Below, piece after piece: positions 52,101 through 61,512 of a DNA stretch of 64,000 bases. Source of the DNA: G032773895 sp965248935. Lineage in GTDB: Bacteria; Pseudomonadota; Gammaproteobacteria; Pseudomonadales; Cellvibrionaceae. The number at the start of each line of letters is the position of its first letter. The first letter of the stretch is position 1. The notes beneath the pieces were generated by a model that saw only the letters and a program-made list of their open reading frames with translations, had not been told where the DNA came from and did not search any database. Location of the stretch: NCBI GenBank assembly GCA_965248935.1, contig OZ252214.1, positions 1,736,001 to 1,800,000 of the forward strand, read 5' to 3'. The translations under genes and the position numbers were made by a program.

Positions 52101-55100
52101 AGCTTCATCGATGGATAGCTCCATGTCTTCGTCTTCAGGAAGGCTTTCCTCCGTTTCACGTTCAACCAGACTAGTAAGAACCTCACCCGGTTGGGCAAAA
52201 ACGTCTTCAATATCTTCTTCTGGCTCTGCAGATCGCTCTTGCAATGAATTCAATGCAGCGAGAACAGCTTCTGGTGCAGGAGAAAGTGACTGGCCAGCGG
52301 CTACAGCATCAACCATATCGAGAAGCGCTTCATGTCCATCTTTTGCAATACTGTAATAATCATTATCAAATACCTGCGTACCATTTAATAACTGAGCGTG
52401 CAAAACATTTAGGTTTCTGCTCAATTCTTCCATACCCGGCAAATTAGCCTGCTCTGCACCTTCGCGGAGCGCAGCTAACTCTTCAATTAGCGCAGGCAGT
52501 TTTGCTTTTTCACCTTCCCCCTCTAACCAGCTTTTAAGAAGCACATCTGCGTCGAGAAGCAGTTTCATTTCCTCAGCCATAAATATGGATAGCAATCGAG
52601 GATCAACTTTTTTCTGTCCGTCTTTTTCAAGCTCTTTTTGGTGGATAAGGTGACCAACCGCAAGTTCTTTAAGTTCTTTTGTTCGAGCCAAAAATTGCTT
52701 CAACCTTGGAATTTCAACTTCTGCACGTTGATCAATCTGCTCAATACTACCACCGACATAATCCACACCATCTTTAATCAATTGAAGAATGTCGGAATTA
52801 AGTGGGACTTGATAAGTCACAAGCTCTTTAATAAATAACTCCAGAACTTCAGCCAATATGCCTATAGGAGTTATTTGTGCCATTTTGGCACTACCCTTCA
52901 GTGTATGAAGTGCACGCTGAAGCTCATTGGTAGGAGGAGTAAATATTGGCGCTTCTGCTTCTTGTGCCCGAATGAACGTTTGGATGGTTGCCATATGCGT
53001 TTTGGCTTCGGAAGAAAATATTTCACAAAGCAATTGGCTTTCATCGTCTTCTTCTGTATCAGCAGGTACAATAACCTCAGTAACAGTTCCTCCAACAACC
53101 AAGTCAAGTGACCGACCTTCAGACATGGCTTTACCCCAAGCCATGTATTGCTCTATCAATGCAGGTTCTGAGTTAGGACGCCTCTCTTTAAAGGCTTCAA
53201 CCATTGAAGGCAAAATATTCAGTACTTTGGTAATTAGCTCAAGATGTTTATCGCTTGCTTTAATTGTCTGATCAATTATGCGGTTAAGCATATTTTCTAC
53301 TGACCAAGCTAGCTCACCCACATCATTGGCATTGACCATCCGGCCACTGCCTTTCAATGTATGGAAAGAACGCCTTACTACAGCTAATGAATCTTCATCA
53401 TTTAGATTTTTACACCATTTAGGGAAGTATTCCTCAATAGCCTCCAGAACTTCTCCGGCCTCTTCAATAAATATTTCGATGATCTCATCATCAATATCAT
53501 CTTCGTCGTCTTCATCAACTTCTTCAGAAAAGGCTTCTTCAAGCTCTGGAGCAATATCAGCACTTAACTCTACTTCTTCTACAACAATCGGAACGGGGAT
53601 TTCCTCTGAAGGAACAACCGACTCAATTACTGCTTTAGCGGGAATTTCCTGCGTATCAGTTTTTTCAACAACCGTATCGAGAATATATTCTTCCTGCTTT
53701 TGTTCAACAGGAGGAATTACACCATAACCAAGCGTTTCCAGGCTTTGCTCAGCCACGTCCAAGAAAGATTTAGCTTCCTCTTCAAAGTCATTGGCTAATT
53801 GCTCTAAATAATATTCAACACTAGAAATTGTATCAGCAAGAGAATCTAACGCAGCCCAAGATGGGTGCTCTTCTTTAGCGAGTAGTTCTTCCTGAATATA
53901 TTTGTCGCAGGTACCTAGTATTTTCGCCGCACGCGAGAGAGGGATCATATCCAACCCCCCTCGTATATCGGTCAGTAACCCCCCCACATGACTCAAATGA
54001 GATTTATCCCATTGAGAAGAAATATATTCAACAATGGCGTCTTTCGCCTTATCCAAACCATTTTGACATTCACGAATAACGGTTCCTTTCGCCTGATCTA
54101 TTTCGATCTCTCGCTCATCAAGATTATCCAAATCTTTATTTTTACCAACAACACGCGAAATTGCTTCGAGACGATGTTCAATTGCGACAAACTTGCCGGC
54201 CATTTCCATTAAGGCATCTTCTTCACAACTTCCTGCCTCGACCATTTCCTCAAGCTTTTCGCTCTGCTGTAAAACTTGCTTGCGAAGATCACCAATACCT
54301 AGTACTGCAAGTGTATCCGCGACACGTTTGACTATCGGCAAAATATTTGGAAACTCTTCCGTAGAATTTTGCGCCAGCGCCCCATCCAGAATATGTTTGA
54401 TGGAATACAATTCATCGCTCAATGCGATAACAACAGAGCGCACCGCTTCTGGGTCGGGGGCGGACAAACTACCAGCGTTTAATGTAACCTGAGTTGCCGC
54501 ACCGTCAAGTAACGCCGAACTTAATTTGTAACGCTCTTTAACCTTGGCAATTTTTTCACTGCCATCTTCAGCTCCACTCACGTAATACAGCAAATTCTTT
54601 AGTAGAGACTCTCTTGGCACATTATCTAAACTGGCTGGCGCCTTTTCAGCAAGTATCCTTAACTCTTTTGCTAAGTACCTTAATAACCCACGTACAGCAA
54701 CACTCAGTTCAATATCATCTCGAACAAGACCATCGACCAGTGCCGATGCGACTTCCCAAATGGGGTAACTCGCCGTACCTTGAGTGAGTAGCTGTAGCCG
54801 TGAAAATACTTTATCGAGGTAAGCAAGGTTCTCTTCGATACTGATTCCACGCAGCACACTTGCAGCGGCAAACTGATACATCTCACGCAGTTTTCGCAAT
54901 ACCTGAGTTAATTTTTCAGGATTGCCAGTAACAGAATGCCTTGTACCAGTTGGGGTATTAATGACCGATAGATCGGGAGAAAAAAGATTGGTTTCCGTAA
55001 GGTAGATTTGTTTTCTTACTGCACGTAAATCGTTTAACAGCGGCAATACCACACCAGGGTGGTCGTTCCGACTGATTTTTACGTGTTCCAAGTAAAGAGG

Positions 55101-55397
55101 AAGTTGAAGAAGAGAGCGCATAAGAACTTCGTGAGCTTCTGTCTCACTGGAAACCGCACGGTTCATTAGTGCTTGAGCAAGCTGCTCCATTTCTTCTGCG
55201 AGTAAAGACGCACCATGAAACTCCACCATTTGCAAACTGCCATGCACTTGGTGAATATGCGTTAGACAAAAACGTATGCGTGTCGAATCCTTAGGATCTT
55301 CCACGTAAGACTCAAGAGCCTGACGGGCGTCTTTTAACGTATCGCCAATTTCATCGACCACCCAATCTAAGGCCGCAAAATTACGTTTTTCTCCCAT
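49179..55397 (-). CDS. chpA: ChpA (PilL), giant hybrid chemotaxis kinase
   Basis: 2,072 residues. Several Hpt domains carry phospho-histidine motifs: FHTLKGSGRM (about 680), LHTLKGSAKM (about 833) and LHTLKGGARL (about 1302), with further vestigial ones N-terminal (IHQVHGSLQM). Long acidic Glu/Asp linkers lie around 580-650 and 1080-1290. The CheA core has N-box LEHMLRNAVDHGIE (about 1650), then GRGID and GRGVGMDVV, followed by a CheW domain (about 1780-1900) and a C-terminal receiver (phospho-Asp about 1998 in LLDIEMPRMDG). The kinase drives PilG and PilH. Confidence 0.97.
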   Translation of the reverse strand: MGEKRNFAALDWVVDEIGDTLKDARQALESYVEDPKDSTRIRFCLTHIHQVHGSLQMVEFHGASLLAEEMEQLAQALMNRAVSSETEAHEVLMRSLLQLPLYLEHVKISRNDHPGVVLPLLNDLRAVRKQIYLTETNLFSPDLSVINTPTGTRHSVTGNPEKLTQVLRKLREMYQFAAASVLRGISIEENLAYLDKVFSRLQLLTQGTASYPIWEVASALVDGLVRDDIELSVAVRGLLRYLAKELRILAEKAPASLDNVPRESLLKNLLYYVSGAEDGSEKIAKVKERYKLSSALLDGAATQVTLNAGSLSAPDPEAVRSVVIALSDELYSIKHILDGALAQNSTEEFPNILPIVKRVADTLAVLGIGDLRKQVLQQSEKLEEMVEAGSCEEDALMEMAGKFVAIEHRLEAISRVVGKNKDLDNLDEREIEIDQAKGTVIRECQNGLDKAKDAIVEYISSQWDKSHLSHVGGLLTDIRGGLDMIPLSRAAKILGTCDKYIQEELLAKEEHPSWAALDSLADTISSVEYYLEQLANDFEEEAKSFLDVAEQSLETLGYGVIPPVEQKQEEYILDTVVEKTDTQEIPAKAVIESVVPSEEIPVPIVVEEVELSADIAPELEEAFSEEVDEDDEDDIDDEIIEIFIEEAGEVLEAIEEYFPKWCKNLNDEDSLAVVRRSFHTLKGSGRMVNANDVGELAWSVENMLNRIIDQTIKASDKHLELITKVLNILPSMVEAFKERRPNSEPALIEQYMAWGKAMSEGRSLDLVVGGTVTEVIVPADTEEDDESQLLCEIFSSEAKTHMATIQTFIRAQEAEAPIFTPPTNELQRALHTLKGSAKMAQITPIGILAEVLELFIKELVTYQVPLNSDILQLIKDGVDYVGGSIEQIDQRAEVEIPRLKQFLARTKELKELAVGHLIHQKELEKDGQKKVDPRLLSIFMAEEMKLLLDADVLLKSWLEGEGEKAKLPALIEELAALREGAEQANLPGMEELSRNLNVLHAQLLNGTQVFDNDYYSIAKDGHEALLDMVDAVAAGQSLSPAPEAVLAALNSLQERSAEPEEDIEDVFAQPGEVLTSLVERETEESLPEDEDMELSIDEAEQREEILEATTDEIELVDEDTELEFESTEETEITLGPTESIEGTELDNEEQIIEADGNFDVEEELHEEELDGETPHEGSTLAVENGVEQYTLAEELDTQQEDMEGVSEQEELGENIGLEENTVELTEGSDDGALAESTEEIESTPEAIPGLLDAIDTSHEDFDEDILDVFLEEADELSEELDEAIHSWESDWSNMAAVDEIKRCLHTLKGGARLAGMLNFGQLTHEYESFLISSDLELVDEAFFADILVYQDKVLKGIKAVKAFRDGGEVVAEAKDVSAESTPSVGSRVEVEPEEQSEQAFDKQVEDKGRTDNVVPFAPKPKGIPANVPVPTENESGVSVSPQINSGSGQSQQAAAIKKAAPQEVVKVSSELLEELVNLAGETSISRGRLETQVSGFGFSLDEMEATLSRLQEQLRRLDIETEAQVLFRQEQMAAHEDFDPLEMDRYSQLQQLSRSLTESASDLVDLKSTLDDKIRDTETVLLQQSRINTTLQEGLMRSRMVPFSRLVPRLRRIVRQVASELGKNVSFELDNVEGELDRSVLERMVAPLEHMLRNAVDHGIEMPEDRIESGKSETGRIVLTLGREGSDVILRLADDGRGIDIKRVREKAIERGLMVADVKLSHHDIVQFILHAGFSTADSVTQISGRGVGMDVVSSEIKQLGGSVTIHSEFGKGTEFVVRLPFTVSVNRALMVTLGGDSCAVPLNSIEGIVRVSPFELEHYYNDPNARFEYAGENYQVRYLGSLLGSNYRPKLEGQALPLPVLLVRSAEHTMALQVDSLQGSREIVVKSLGHQFSAVQGLSGATVMGDGSVVVILDAHALVRDEIARAAPQLPDFKQSESEAQESERISTVMVVDDSVTVRKVTSRFLERNGFNVITAKDGVDALQTLQEEIPDLMLLDIEMPRMDGFEVAKNIRTTRRWKKIPIIMITSRTGDKHRDHALSLGVDNYMGKPYQEDVLLESITDLLVKARKSK

Positions 55398-55435
55398 ATT
55401 GAGCCCTATCTACTGCAAAAGTTCGCTGATTAAGT

Positions 55436-56284
55436 TCATTTGTGTGTATACGCCTGAACTTCATCTATGGCTACACGAGTTACGTCGCGGTGTACCCAGT
55501 CCACGACCTCCCCCAAACCCACAACAATTACCCCACCGGGCTTTAAACGCTCGACAAATGCGTTCATTATTTCGTGTCTCAACCAACGACGAAAATAAAT
55601 AAGAAGGTTTTGACAAAAAATAATGTCCAACTTAATAGTTGGCATTTCACTCACATTTAAAACATTCGCATGGTTAAAACAAACACGCTCTTTTAAGTTT
55701 TGACTAATTTGGTAACGCCCATTTTCAAGCTGACTAAAATAGCGCTGACGATAATGAGGGTCCATCATCTCTACTTTTCGCTGGGGATAGATACCCGTCT
55801 TGGCAATGGCCAAAGCTGCCCGGCTAATATCCGAAGCGATAATGCCATAGTAAGGCTCTTTGCGTGCGTACTCGTAACTGTCATTGAGTATCATCGACAA
55901 AGAGTAAGGTTCTTCACCCGAAGAACAACCTACGCTCCACACATCAAAAGAGCCATCTACTTGGTTATTATTGATTCTCGCCATTAAGTCATTGCGAACA
56001 AAATCAATCGATGCCTTGTGACGGAAAAAACTGGTTTCTTTAACAACAAGACGGTCAATTAAAACCGACCACTCCATCAAACCACTGACACCGTCCACAA
56101 CACGATTGTAATACTGTGAATAGTCGCTGTGCCCCAATTCACGCATACGCATAGAAACCTGTGTTTGCAAAAACACACGCTGCTGATCGCTTAGACAAAT
56201 GCCTGCACGTTCTTCAAGCAATTTGCTCCATTGATCAAATTGCTGATCCGTCAGGTCGGGGGCTGCTTGCAATGACCAAATCAT
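55436..56284 (-). CDS. pilK: PilK, CheR-type methyltransferase
   Basis: 282 residues. CheR N-terminal helices, then the SAM-binding domain (FDVWSVGCSSGEEPYSLSMIL, DIIFCQNLLIYF, GGVIVVGLGE). It methylates PilJ. Next to pilJ in the operon. Confidence 0.93.
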   Translation of the reverse strand: MIWSLQAAPDLTDQQFDQWSKLLEERAGICLSDQQRVFLQTQVSMRMRELGHSDYSQYYNRVVDGVSGLMEWSVLIDRLVVKETSFFRHKASIDFVRNDLMARINNNQVDGSFDVWSVGCSSGEEPYSLSMILNDSYEYARKEPYYGIIASDISRAALAIAKTGIYPQRKVEMMDPHYRQRYFSQLENGRYQISQNLKERVCFNHANVLNVSEMPTIKLDIIFCQNLLIYFRRWLRHEIMNAFVERLKPGGVIVVGLGEVVDWVHRDVTRVAIDEVQAYTHK

Positions 56285-56306
56285 GAACGAATAACCAATT
56301 TATTTT

Positions 56307-58604
56307 TTATTGTCGGTTTACCGGATCATCTTCATCGATCATCCCAAGAGAAACATCTTCATCTTCCATTTCTACAGGAAGGGCGTCGTCTAAAGACAAG
56401 TTCACAACTTCATCACCTAAGGTTGCAAATTCTTCCGTCGGCGCTTCATCAGATGCAAACTCTTCTGAGGTAAAGCCTTCAGAAATAACATGATCGTCAT
56501 CGAGGTCAACTAATTCATCTGAGCCCAATACTTCTGCATCAAACCCTGAGTCATCACCAACAAAATCACTTCCTTGAGACTCACCCATCTCGTCAGGAAG
56601 CTTAAAGTCACGCACCGATCCACTTAGTTCGGTTGCCATATCGGCAAGGTTACCAATCGCCGTTGCCGTTGCCGTTGTACCCGCAGAGGTTTGAGATGTA
56701 ATTTCTTGAATCACGTTCATCGTATTAGAGATATGGCCCGCAGATGACGCTTGCTGGCGCGCTGCGTTCGAAATGTTTTGAATCAATTCTGCCAAGTTAG
56801 CCGATACCGACTCAATCTCTTCCAGTGCCACACCCGCATCCTGTGCCAAACGGGCTCCTCGCACCACCTCAGATGTCGTTTGTTCCATCGAGGTTACCGC
56901 TTCGTTTGTATCATTCTGAATCGCTTTTACCAGAGACTCAATCTGCTTGGTTGCTGTTGCAGAGCGTTCCGCCAATCGCTGAACCTCATCCGCTACCACC
57001 GCAAAGCCTCGTCCAGCATCACCGGCCATCGATGCCTGAATTGCCGCATTCAGTGCCAGGATGTTCGTCTGGTCGGCAATGTCGTTAATCAAACTTACAA
57101 TATCACCAATTTCTTGCGACGACTCGCCCAGCCGCTTGATACGTTTCGACGTATCTTGAATCTGCTCACGAATAGTATCCATACCCTGGATAGTATTTTG
57201 TACCACTTTCGCACCGTTGTTAGCGATCGATACAGACCGCTCCGCAACACCCGCTGATTCGGCGGCGTTTGCTGATACTTGGTCAATGGTTACCGCCATT
57301 TCATTTACCGCAGCCGATGCCCCAGCAATTTCTTGCGCCTGATGCTCAGAGGCTTCCGCTAAGTGGAGCGCTGTTTGCTGTGTTTCTTTCGACGCAGATT
57401 CAACTCGATCAGATGTTTCGTTAATCCGCGATACCAGTACCCTAAGTTGGTCAACCGTAAAGTTGATAGAGTCCGCAATCGCACCAGTGAAGTCCTCGGT
57501 TACCGTTGCGGTCGCCGTTAAGTCACCATCCGCCAAGTCGGCGAGTTCATCCAGTAACCGCAAAATCGCGTTCTGGTTTCTTTCGTTGGTTTCCGCAGTT
57601 TCTTTCAAGCGCTCGTTAGTAGCAACGTTCAACTGATAACCAATTAAGATCAAACTGATAAGGCCGATACCACCCACAATAAGCAGCACAGTGTAATTCA
57701 CACTACGTTTTGAAGGAAGCTCACTCACCTGAACGGATAGAGCCGTTAGGGACTCAAGAAGAACCGGGCTATCGTCAAGAATCGAGTTAGTTGCTTGCCT
57801 AGCTCGGAAAAGTGCAGGAGACGCTTCAAAAATTTCTCGAACTGAACCACTTACGAACTCAAACAATTCACTAATTTCATCCAAGCTGGCATTGGCTTCT
57901 AAGTCGGTTACCCTGGAGATGCTCATCGCCATGTCACCCGTTTTCATACCCGCCAAGACTTTTCCGAAGAGACTTGCATCCAGGTTAAATTGGTCCGCTG
58001 CACGATCCGCATCCGCACCACCACGAAGCATCTTATCAACGTTTCGACCAATACGTTCCGCACGCCAGGACTGCATTTGCGCCACAGATACTTGGTCAGC
58101 CGGTGCGGCATTTTCAAGGAGTATTTCAACGATGTTGTTATGCTCTGCCTGAAGTTCAGGGAGCGATTCGTTCAGAGTTGTCGCAACATCATGTAGGAAG
58201 ATAATCGTATCTTTATTTTCGGTAATTACCCCGGAGCTTTGGGATACTCGACTCCATACACCATCAAAGGCAGCGATGTAATCATTCAATATAACTCGGG
58301 TCTGATTGTCACTTTGTTTCAATCTTTGCCAGTTAGAATCCATGTTTTTCACAACTTGGTTCAACAACCCAAACGCTTCCTGGTTGCCAGCCGTAGCATC
58401 CCGAGAAAGAGATGTGAGCTGATAAGAGGATGCCCGTAAGTTACCAATAAGTTGCAGATAGCGTTGGTCCCTCGAAGCATCTTGAAGGAGCAAGTAAATA
58501 ATTGCAGCCATCAAAACACCACAGATAGCCAAAGCTACCACCAAAGATGCCAAAAAAAGGTTGGTTCTAGCCCGAGTAAACAGGCCCATGGAATCACTCT
58601 TCAT
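56307..58604 (-). CDS. pilJ: PilJ, type IV pilus chemoreceptor
   Basis: 765 residues. Two membrane helices (about 15-36 and 300-322) bound a periplasmic PilJ domain. The cytoplasmic signalling coiled coil has the conserved tip DQTNILALNAAIQASMAGDAG. From about residue 682 a ~83-residue Asp/Glu-rich, probably disordered tail follows, absent from the ~682-residue P. aeruginosa protein. It senses pilin/surface contact and controls ChpA. Confidence 0.95.
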   Translation of the reverse strand: MKSDSMGLFTRARTNLFLASLVVALAICGVLMAAIIYLLLQDASRDQRYLQLIGNLRASSYQLTSLSRDATAGNQEAFGLLNQVVKNMDSNWQRLKQSDNQTRVILNDYIAAFDGVWSRVSQSSGVITENKDTIIFLHDVATTLNESLPELQAEHNNIVEILLENAAPADQVSVAQMQSWRAERIGRNVDKMLRGGADADRAADQFNLDASLFGKVLAGMKTGDMAMSISRVTDLEANASLDEISELFEFVSGSVREIFEASPALFRARQATNSILDDSPVLLESLTALSVQVSELPSKRSVNYTVLLIVGGIGLISLILIGYQLNVATNERLKETAETNERNQNAILRLLDELADLADGDLTATATVTEDFTGAIADSINFTVDQLRVLVSRINETSDRVESASKETQQTALHLAEASEHQAQEIAGASAAVNEMAVTIDQVSANAAESAGVAERSVSIANNGAKVVQNTIQGMDTIREQIQDTSKRIKRLGESSQEIGDIVSLINDIADQTNILALNAAIQASMAGDAGRGFAVVADEVQRLAERSATATKQIESLVKAIQNDTNEAVTSMEQTTSEVVRGARLAQDAGVALEEIESVSANLAELIQNISNAARQQASSAGHISNTMNVIQEITSQTSAGTTATATAIGNLADMATELSGSVRDFKLPDEMGESQGSDFVGDDSGFDAEVLGSDELVDLDDDHVISEGFTSEEFASDEAPTEEFATLGDEVVNLSLDDALPVEMEDEDVSLGMIDEDDPVNRQ

Positions 58605-58868
58605 ACGACGCTCCCAAGCGAATGTATGTATTACTGGTTGTCATTATCATGGTGAGTTAAGTGAACACACCCTCACCACATTATTTTAAACCCAATACTC
58701 TACGTAATTTTAAACCCAATACTTTAGTACGAATTCATTCTTTCTATGAATAAAAATTCTCTAGTCCACGAGCCACGATCAGTAACCTAACAAGCTAGCG
58801 AGTAGAGACTGCTACTTTAATTTTGTATTCTCAAATATAACGATAAGTCAATTTGCTCCCTCTCTATT
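58605..58868. other. 264-base gap between pilJ and pilI
   Basis: Wider than usual inside the pil operon. ATACTCTACGTAATTTTAAA-type sequence is partly repeated (AATTTTAAACCCAATACT occurs twice near 58684 and 58710). No gene is seen. Confidence 0.35.
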
Positions 58869-59411
58869 TTATAGCGCTGCTGCATTTATAAACCTCTCTT
58901 CCGCAACAAGTAACTCCATGCTGAATACATACCAACGCTCGCCGTGAGCATCGGTGTATGAACCTTTTACAAACTGTGCAATTTTCTTTGGAATATCATC
59001 GAATTCCGAACGAAAACTGTCCACGAAGAAATGCTGCATACCATATGCTCCGTCAACAACTAAGCCGCTGTATAACCCATTGGCTTCAAGAACAAGCACT
59101 CTTCGTCTTTTCTTTTGCGGCGCTAACTGCCCCCCCAAAAAGTGAGGAAGGTCAAAGAGAGCCAGCAACCGACCGCGGACATTGGACAAACCCATTACCC
59201 AAGACCGCACGCCCGGTAACCTTGTGGAAGAGGGTACTTCCATCAATTCAGCCACCACACCCATTTGGGCAACAAATTTAAGCCCCATAAACGAAAACCC
59301 CACTCCGCTCCACCGGGGCGCAGAAGCCTGCTGAGCAGGCAGCCCTTTTGCAGAGTGTTTACTTAGTGCGGCTAAACTCGCCAGCGCTTGGTATGCAGCG
59401 TGCTTTGACAT
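58869..59411 (-). CDS. pilI: PilI, CheW-like adaptor
   Basis: 180 residues, a single CheW domain (GVGFSFMGLKFVAQMGVVAELMEVP, VRSWVMGLSNVRGRLLALFDLPHFLG). It couples PilJ to ChpA. Confidence 0.93.
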   Translation of the reverse strand: MSKHAAYQALASLAALSKHSAKGLPAQQASAPRWSGVGFSFMGLKFVAQMGVVAELMEVPSSTRLPGVRSWVMGLSNVRGRLLALFDLPHFLGGQLAPQKKRRRVLVLEANGLYSGLVVDGAYGMQHFFVDSFRSEFDDIPKKIAQFVKGSYTDAHGERWYVFSMELLVAEERFINAAAL

Positions 59412-59425
59412 CTATATCAAATTTC

Positions 59426-59788
59426 CTAAACACCGACCTTTTTGATGGTGTCAAACAACTCTTTCTCATCGATAGGTTTGGTAAGATACGCTTTTGCCCC
59501 CTGACGCATACCCCAAACACGATCAGTCTCCTGATCTTTGGTTGTCACAATAATGACAGGGATATGAGATGTTTCAGAAGCTTTAGATAATTGACGGGTC
59601 GCCTGAAAGCCATTTAAACCCGGCATAACAATATCCATTAGCACAAGGTCCGGCACCTCGACTTTGGCTGTTGCCACCCCTTCTTCACCATTTACTGCTG
59701 TAATAACCGAGTGGCCATTTTTTTCCAGCATACTGGTTAACTTATGGGTTTCCGTAGGTGAATCATCAACAATAAGTACTTTAGCCAT
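59426..59788 (-). CDS. pilH: PilH, CheY-like response regulator
   Basis: 120 residues, a receiver domain only. Acidic pair DD at 8-9, phospho-Asp52 in LVLMDIVMPGLNG, conserved Thr and Lys (VTTKDQ, LTKPID). In P. aeruginosa PilH is tied to retraction. Confidence 0.94.
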   Translation of the reverse strand: MAKVLIVDDSPTETHKLTSMLEKNGHSVITAVNGEEGVATAKVEVPDLVLMDIVMPGLNGFQATRQLSKASETSHIPVIIVTTKDQETDRVWGMRQGAKAYLTKPIDEKELFDTIKKVGV

Positions 59789-59827
59789 GGCTCCCTCAGA
59801 AATTCCTGGTTAGGTTGAATAAACAGT

Positions 59828-60223
59828 TTAGCTCGCGTGAGCCACTTTTACATGGGCTTCAATTGCACCAATCAGTTCGCCCTTACTGAATGGTTTAGTT
59901 AAATATTGATCCGATCCAACAATGCGACCTTTCGCTTTGTCAAATAACCCATCTTTACTCGACAACATAATCACCGGGGTAGATTTGAATTCACTATTAT
60001 TTTTGATAAGTGCGCAGGTTTGATACCCGTCTAGACGGGGCATCATAATATCAACAAAAATAATATCAGGACGGGTATCGGCAATTTTTGCCAACGCATC
60101 AAAACCGTCGGTGGCTGTCACAACGGTGCAGCCTACTTTTTTTAACAGCGTTTCAGCTGTTCGACGAATAGTTTTACTATCGTCGATTATCATCACTTTA
60201 AGATGTTCTAAATTCACGTCCAT
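59828..60223 (-). CDS. pilG: PilG, CheY-like response regulator
   Basis: 131 residues, a receiver only. Phospho-Asp58 in IIFVDIMMPRLDG; MLSSKDG and LTKPFSKG complete the fold. In P. aeruginosa PilG promotes pilus extension/cAMP signalling. First gene of the pilGHIJK-chpABC operon, divergent from gshB. Confidence 0.95.
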   Translation of the reverse strand: MDVNLEHLKVMIIDDSKTIRRTAETLLKKVGCTVVTATDGFDALAKIADTRPDIIFVDIMMPRLDGYQTCALIKNNSEFKSTPVIMLSSKDGLFDKAKGRIVGSDQYLTKPFSKGELIGAIEAHVKVAHAS

Positions 60224-60478
60224 AAGATGACCTTAACGTCTTTGTCTATGACTTATAATAGCTGTTTTTTCGACAATTACCGCAGCTTAGAGCTATGCGG
60301 TAACTTTTAACACAGATTTGCAGTTTAATCCATAAATGCTTGAAAAAACGAGAAAACTGCAATTTTTATTAAGCCACGTAAAGGACACTCTTGCTTTAAT
60401 TTAGTTGAATCCGTACCTTTTAGCATCGTCCAATATTTGACTTTTTGCCAACCCATTATTCAAATTGGAGATAACATC

Positions 60479-61441
60479 TTGAACAACAACACAAAAGCTT
60501 TGAAAATAGGTATCGTAATGGACCCCATTCAATCCATTACTTACTACAAAGATACAACGCTTGCGCTTATGCTCGCAGCACAAAACCGAGGCCATAATTT
60601 ATACTATATGGAAATAAATGATGTGTTTCTTGATCAAGGTATAGCCTACGCAAATGGCCAATCAATCGAAGTATTTGACAACGAAGAGTCGTGGTTTTCA
60701 CTTGAAGAGAAGAGAAAATGCGCATTAAGTGAACTAGACGTTATATTAATGCGCAAAGACCCACCATTTGATAATCAATATATCTACGCTACCTACATTC
60801 TTGAACGCGCCGAAAAAGAAGGCACGCTTGTTGTCAATAAACCCCAAAGCTTGCGCGACTGTAACGAAAAAGTTTTTGCAACGGAGTTCCCCGAATGCTG
60901 CCCTCCGGTACTGGTAAGTCGAGACCCAAATCAATTAAAAGCGTTTCATCAAACCCACTCGGATGTTATTTTTAAACCCTTGGACGGAATGGGCGGTGCG
61001 GGTATTTTTCGCTGCAAAGAAAGTGATCCTAATGTCAGTGTCATTCTGGAAATACTGACTCGCCATGGCGAAGAATTCATTATGGCTCAATCATTTATTC
61101 CCGACATCACCAATGGCGACAAGCGTATTTTGGTTGTTGATGGCGAAGCAATACCCTATTCTCTTGCCCGTATCCCAGCCAAAGGGGAAACCCGAGGTAA
61201 TTTGGCCGCAGGAGGCCGAGGAGTTGCTCAACCTTTGTCCGATAGAGACAAATGGATAGTGTCTCAAGTTGCCCCCACGCTAAAAGAAAAGGGCCTATTA
61301 TTTGTTGGCTTGGATGTGATCGGAGATTTTCTCACCGAAATTAACGTCACCAGCCCCACTTGCGTGCGAGAAATAGATAATGCCTACAATACCAATATTG
61401 GTGATAAACTAATCGAGGCACTGGAAGCTCGCCGCCAATAA
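60479..61441 (+). CDS. gshB: Glutathione synthetase
   Basis: 320 residues of the ATP-grasp fold. KIGIVMDPIQSITYYKDTT at the start, MRKDPPFDNQYIYATYILERAE, VFKPLDGMGGAGIFR (ATP-grasp glycine loop) and the EINVTSPTCVREID C-terminal signature. The start TTG at 60479 is chosen because GGAG lies 8 bases before it; the frame opens earlier at another TTG. It joins gamma-glutamylcysteine and glycine. The order pilG-gshB-tonB3 matches Pseudomonas. Confidence 0.95.
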   Translation: MNNNTKALKIGIVMDPIQSITYYKDTTLALMLAAQNRGHNLYYMEINDVFLDQGIAYANGQSIEVFDNEESWFSLEEKRKCALSELDVILMRKDPPFDNQYIYATYILERAEKEGTLVVNKPQSLRDCNEKVFATEFPECCPPVLVSRDPNQLKAFHQTHSDVIFKPLDGMGGAGIFRCKESDPNVSVILEILTRHGEEFIMAQSFIPDITNGDKRILVVDGEAIPYSLARIPAKGETRGNLAAGGRGVAQPLSDRDKWIVSQVAPTLKEKGLLFVGLDVIGDFLTEINVTSPTCVREIDNAYNTNIGDKLIEALEARRQ

Positions 61442-61512
61442 TACTAACTTGTTAAAATAATAACTTGCCAAAATAATAAATCTAATCTACCAAGACAAAA
61501 TTTACCACGATA

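Noticed and set aside
53278..53727. Plus-strand serine-rich frame opposite chpA
   Set aside because: It mirrors the acidic Glu/Asp repeats of chpA read in reverse, not a real gene.
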